From Chitinophagaceae bacterium (lineage in GTDB: Bacteria > Bacteroidota > Bacteroidia > Chitinophagales > Chitinophagaceae), in the NCBI GenBank assembly GCA_019454915.1, contig JACFNM010000133.1:1-10070 (forward strand): a DNA stretch of 10,070 bases. The letters are read 5' to 3'. The position numbers and the translations under genes were made by a program. A model generated the notes under the pieces. It made no database searches and was not told the DNA's origin. It saw only the letters and a list, made by a program, of their open reading frames with translations. Positions 6,990 through 10,070 of the stretch are shown here, in pieces (positions within the stretch are counted from its first letter, which is position 1; each line of letters opens with the position of its first letter).

Positions 6990-7402
6990 AAAATAAAGCT
7001 GAATGGTGGCAATTCACGTCCAATGACGAAACGGAATTTGAATTAGCCGGACAACGAAAACATTATTGGTTTTTTAATCCGCAAAATATTCCGTACGGTG
7101 ATTTATTTATGGTTAAGGTCGTGATCCCGGAAGGAATGGGACACGACTTTCACATTCATCCAAAGATGAATGAAATCCTGTATGTTCTGCAGGGCGAGGC
7201 TGAACAATGGGTGGAAGAGGAGAAAAGAATCATGAAGGCCGGAGACTCGGTCTATATTGCAGCAAACATTCCGCACGGTACTTTTAATTCCGGACAAGGT
7301 GAACTGGTCTTTCTGGCCATTCTTTCGCCGAAAGACGGATGGGCAGACGGCACCGTTGACATAAGTATGCTTGAGCCCTATTCAGCACTAAGAAGAAGAT
7401 GA
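6986..7402 (+). CDS. Single-domain cupin protein
   Basis: This is a small metal-binding beta-barrel protein of 138 residues, probably cytoplasmic as no signal peptide is seen. Cupin motif 1 is intact: Gly50, His56, His58, Glu63 and Gly70 have the canonical spacing, in HDFHIHPKMNEILYVLQG. Motif 2 is GDSVYIAANIPHGTFN, giving His97 as the fourth metal ligand and Asn101. All four usual ligands are therefore present, so a metal-dependent isomerase, epimerase or dioxygenase role, or simple sugar binding, is plausible; the sequence does not choose between them. Its ATG overlaps the stop of the TIM-barrel gene as ATGA, which suggests translational coupling and a shared pathway. At its own end another ATGA (7399-7402) overlaps the frame of the next gene. 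Confidence 0.92.
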   Translation: MKNKAEWWQFTSNDETEFELAGQRKHYWFFNPQNIPYGDLFMVKVVIPEGMGHDFHIHPKMNEILYVLQGEAEQWVEEEKRIMKAGDSVYIAANIPHGTFNSGQGELVFLAILSPKDGWADGTVDISMLEPYSALRRR

Positions 7403-7458
7403 TCCATTTTAGATTTTTAAACCCGAATACGTCAGGTATTCAACTAATTTTTGAGAAA

Positions 7459-10070
7459 ATGAATGCTCCATTTAAGATCGTTTTATTTTTACTGGCAAAC
7501 CTGCTGATTTTATGGGGTTGTTCGGAAAACAAACCTGCTCCGGTACCCTTAACTTATTCCGGAGACTCTCCGAGGGTTCAGAATCCGCTTACACCCGAAC
7601 AATCCATGACCCATATCCAGGTTCCGGAGGGTTTCAGGGTCGAGTTATTTGCTTCAGAGCCGGAGATCATCAATCCCATTGCTTTTGATTGGGATGAACA
7701 CGGAAGACTCTGGGTAGTGCAGTCGCAGGATTATCCCCATAAACTTGAAAACGATGTTGGCGGAGACAGGGTCACCATTTGTGAAGACACCGACGGAGAC
7801 GGCGTAGCGGATAAATTTACAGACTTCGCCACCGAACAACATCTGACTACCGGAATTACGGTTGTGAAAGGAGGAGCAATATTGGCTCAGGCGCCTGATA
7901 TAGCTTTTTTAGAAGATACCGACGGGGATGATAAAATGGATAAACGTACTGTTTTATTTGACGGGTTTGGTATATGGGATACCCACGCAGGACCTTCCAA
8001 TCTTCACTACGGAATGGATAATATGATATGGGGCGCCGTAGGATATTCTGCTTTTAAAAATAGTTTCCAGGGAAAGGAGGTTAAATTCGGGAGTGGGATA
8101 TTTCGGTTTTCCAGAAATGGAAATTACTTTGAGCCCATAGGACAATTCAATAACAATACCTGGGGGCTGGGATTCAACGAAAACTTTGAGTTCTTTGGTT
8201 CAACGGCTAACAACAATCACGCCTGCTATGTAGGTATTCCGTTAAGATTTTACAATTATCTCGAAAAGATCCCATCATGGGGCGTGAATGCCGACTTTAT
8301 ACAAGGGCATTATGAGATACATCCGTTAGATACGCTTCCCCTGCAACAGGTAGATGTACGGGGCGGCTATACTGCTGCAGCCGGCGCTAATTTCTATACA
8401 GCGGGAAACTATCCAAAGGAGTACCATAACCAAATGTACGTTTGTGAACCCACGGGTTATCTTGTGCACATCGCCCGCATTGAACAGGATGGCTCCGGAT
8501 ATAAAGAAACCGATGGGGGGAATATTTTCGAGAGTACCGATGCCTGGGTTTCACCGGTACATGCCGAAACGGGGCCAGACGGGAACCTGTGGGTAGCAGA
8601 TTGGTATAGTCCCGTTATTCAGCACAATCCTGATAAACGGGGAATGGAGAACCAGATATGGAATGCCGAATTAGGCCCGGGGAATGCTCATCTAAATCCT
8701 TTGCGCGATTATAGTCACGGCCGTATCTACCGAATCGTCTATAAGGGCAAAAAGAACCGGAAAATTTCGGCTCTCTCCCGCGACAACGATAAAGAGTTGC
8801 TTGCAGCACTGAGCAGTGATAATATGTTTTGGCGGCTGACGGCACAACGAATTATCGTGGAGGAACAAAAACTGAATTTAGTTCCTGATTTGATCAAGTT
8901 GATCGAAGCCGGACTAAAAAAGAATGCAGATAACCAGTCGGGGGTAGCCCATGCTTTATGGACTTTAGACGGCTTGGGCGTTTTCGCAGGAGTGGATGAG
9001 TCACACAATGATATCTTTAGCGCCTGTTTGGCCAGCCCCTCTTATTCCGTCCAGAGAGCGGCTCTTGGCGTGTTGCCGCTGAACGAGAATAGTAGTAACC
9101 TGGTCGCTGAATCCGGATTACTGACCCATCCGGATCTGAGAGCCAGGCTCACTGCCATACTTAAATCCGGAGAACTTCCTGAAACAAAGGAATTGTTTAG
9201 CGAGATAGAAAAATTTAGCCGCGATGAAGGAAATCTTTCCGACAAATGGCTGAACGCTGCATTGAAAATTTATTACCGGGAAAAAGATTACCGTTTGACA
9301 GACCTGAGTGCATTATCCATGATACTTCCGACAGGCGACAACGAAAACGTTTCATGGACATATACTACCGATAAGCCTGCTGATGATTGGATGAAAGAAG
9401 GCTTTGACACAAAAGCCTGGAAAGTGGGATCTGCAAAGTTCGGCAGTGACGGCGTCAGTGGTGTTCGTACCCAATGGACAACTGAAGATATCTGGCTTCG
9501 AAAAGAGATAGAAATCTCAGAACCCATAAAAGAACCGGTATTGAAAATCCTGCACGATGATGATTATGAGGTTTTCGTCAACGGCCAATTACTGATGGCG
9601 GAGAAGGGAGCGATAAAAGAATATGAATATATAAAGCTTGACGATAAAAGAGCACTTTTCAAAACCGGGAAAAACCTGATCGCTGTTCATTGCAGGAATA
9701 CCGGCGGTCCGCAATATATTGACGTAGGAATCGGTAAGATCGGAAAAATCAAAGCAGACAGGACATTGGTGGTAAACACTATCAACCAGGTAATGGAATA
9801 TGAGCAAAAGGTCTTACACGCCAAAGCGGGGGAAGTGATTGAAATCGTACTCAATAATGTAGACCAGATGCCTCATAACCTCGTCGTCATAAAACCGGGA
9901 ATGTTAAAAACATTCGGTTCAATGGTTGATGAATACGTAAAAAAGCCGGAGGCGGAGAAAAACGATTATGTACCCTCATCAAGAATCGTATTGGGTCAAA
10001 TAAAAATGCTGAACCCCGGTGAAAACGGATCGGTAACGATCAAAGTGCCGGACATACCCGGGAAGTATCC
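7459..10070 (+). CDS. Lipoprotein with PVC-type dehydrogenase, HEAT-like, jelly-roll-like and cupredoxin domains (partial, C-terminus missing)
   Basis: This is probably a periplasmic lipoprotein acting in oxidation of a sugar or alcohol. From ATG 7459 the signal peptide KIVLFLLANLLILWG ends at Cys21 in a lipobox. An in-frame ATG at 7399 overlaps the cupin stop but puts 20 extra residues before the signal, so 7459 is preferred. Residues about 50-430 form the 'membrane-bound dehydrogenase' beta-propeller known from Planctomycetes and Verrucomicrobia: VPEGFRVELFASEPEIINP, WDEHGRLWVVQSQDYPH, two DTDGD loops near 110 and 154, and the closing HGRIYRIVYK. About 435-600 is helical, HEAT-like. About 630-760 looks like a jelly-roll (DDWMKEGFDTKAWKVG, DDDYEVFVNG). 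About 773 onward is a cupredoxin-like domain, with VIEIVLNNVDQMPHNLVV offering His806 as a copper ligand. The other copper ligands and any c-type cytochrome would lie past the right edge. The domain limits are estimates. Confidence 0.88.
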   Translation, partial: MNAPFKIVLFLLANLLILWGCSENKPAPVPLTYSGDSPRVQNPLTPEQSMTHIQVPEGFRVELFASEPEIINPIAFDWDEHGRLWVVQSQDYPHKLENDVGGDRVTICEDTDGDGVADKFTDFATEQHLTTGITVVKGGAILAQAPDIAFLEDTDGDDKMDKRTVLFDGFGIWDTHAGPSNLHYGMDNMIWGAVGYSAFKNSFQGKEVKFGSGIFRFSRNGNYFEPIGQFNNNTWGLGFNENFEFFGSTANNNHACYVGIPLRFYNYLEKIPSWGVNADFIQGHYEIHPLDTLPLQQVDVRGGYTAAAGANFYTAGNYPKEYHNQMYVCEPTGYLVHIARIEQDGSGYKETDGGNIFESTDAWVSPVHAETGPDGNLWVADWYSPVIQHNPDKRGMENQIWNAELGPGNAHLNPLRDYSHGRIYRIVYKGKKNRKISALSRDNDKELLAALSSDNMFWRLTAQRIIVEEQKLNLVPDLIKLIEAGLKKNADNQSGVAHALWTLDGLGVFAGVDESHNDIFSACLASPSYSVQRAALGVLPLNENSSNLVAESGLLTHPDLRARLTAILKSGELPETKELFSEIEKFSRDEGNLSDKWLNAALKIYYREKDYRLTDLSALSMILPTGDNENVSWTYTTDKPADDWMKEGFDTKAWKVGSAKFGSDGVSGVRTQWTTEDIWLRKEIEISEPIKEPVLKILHDDDYEVFVNGQLLMAEKGAIKEYEYIKLDDKRALFKTGKNLIAVHCRNTGGPQYIDVGIGKIGKIKADRTLVVNTINQVMEYEQKVLHAKAGEVIEIVLNNVDQMPHNLVVIKPGMLKTFGSMVDEYVKKPEAEKNDYVPSSRIVLGQIKMLNPGENGSVTIKVPDIPGKY

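Overview
The window looks like Bacteroidota chromosome. It carries a SusC-type outer-membrane receptor with an STN domain, governed by a FecR-like anti-sigma factor and an ECF sigma factor. Genes lack strong Shine-Dalgarno sequences, and a lipoprotein of the 'membrane-bound dehydrogenase' type lies at the right end. A finer placement than phylum is not justified from this stretch.

Left part (1-3158, all minus strand): ECF sigma factor, then FecR-like anti-sigma factor, then the N-terminal 389 residues of a SusC/TonB-dependent receptor that runs off the left edge. This is a complete cell-surface signalling module. Substrate binding at the receptor would be passed from its STN domain to the periplasmic part of FecR, freeing the sigma factor.

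Middle part (3159-4870): an accessory-looking island. A small AT-rich adenylate-kinase-family gene (plus strand) sits between two diverged copies, in the same orientation, of a noncoding element. These are near 3346-3705 and 4618-4791, and both carry a conserved ACCGATG/CATCGGT-type hairpin. The stretches outside the kinase gene hold inverted repeats but no convincing protein gene.

Right part (4871-10070, plus strand): a tightly packed operon. It begins with a UPF0261/Tm-1-like ATP-binding gene interrupted by one in-frame TAA near its 5' end. Next come a PEP-hydrolase-like TIM-barrel gene, a small cupin gene overlapping it by ATGA, and a large lipoprotein (870 residues visible). The lipoprotein combines a PVC-type dehydrogenase propeller, a HEAT-like helical region, a jelly-roll-like region and a cupredoxin domain, and it continues beyond the window. 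The first two genes correspond to the two halves of the tomato Tm-1 protein, here as separate neighbours. The cytosolic enzymes plus a periplasmic dehydrogenase beside a SusC system suggest uptake and oxidation of an unidentified carbon compound; that last step is inference.

The main points for a second look are the premature stop in an otherwise intact Tm-1-like gene, the repeat-flanked adenylate kinase gene, and the uncharacterised four-gene operon.
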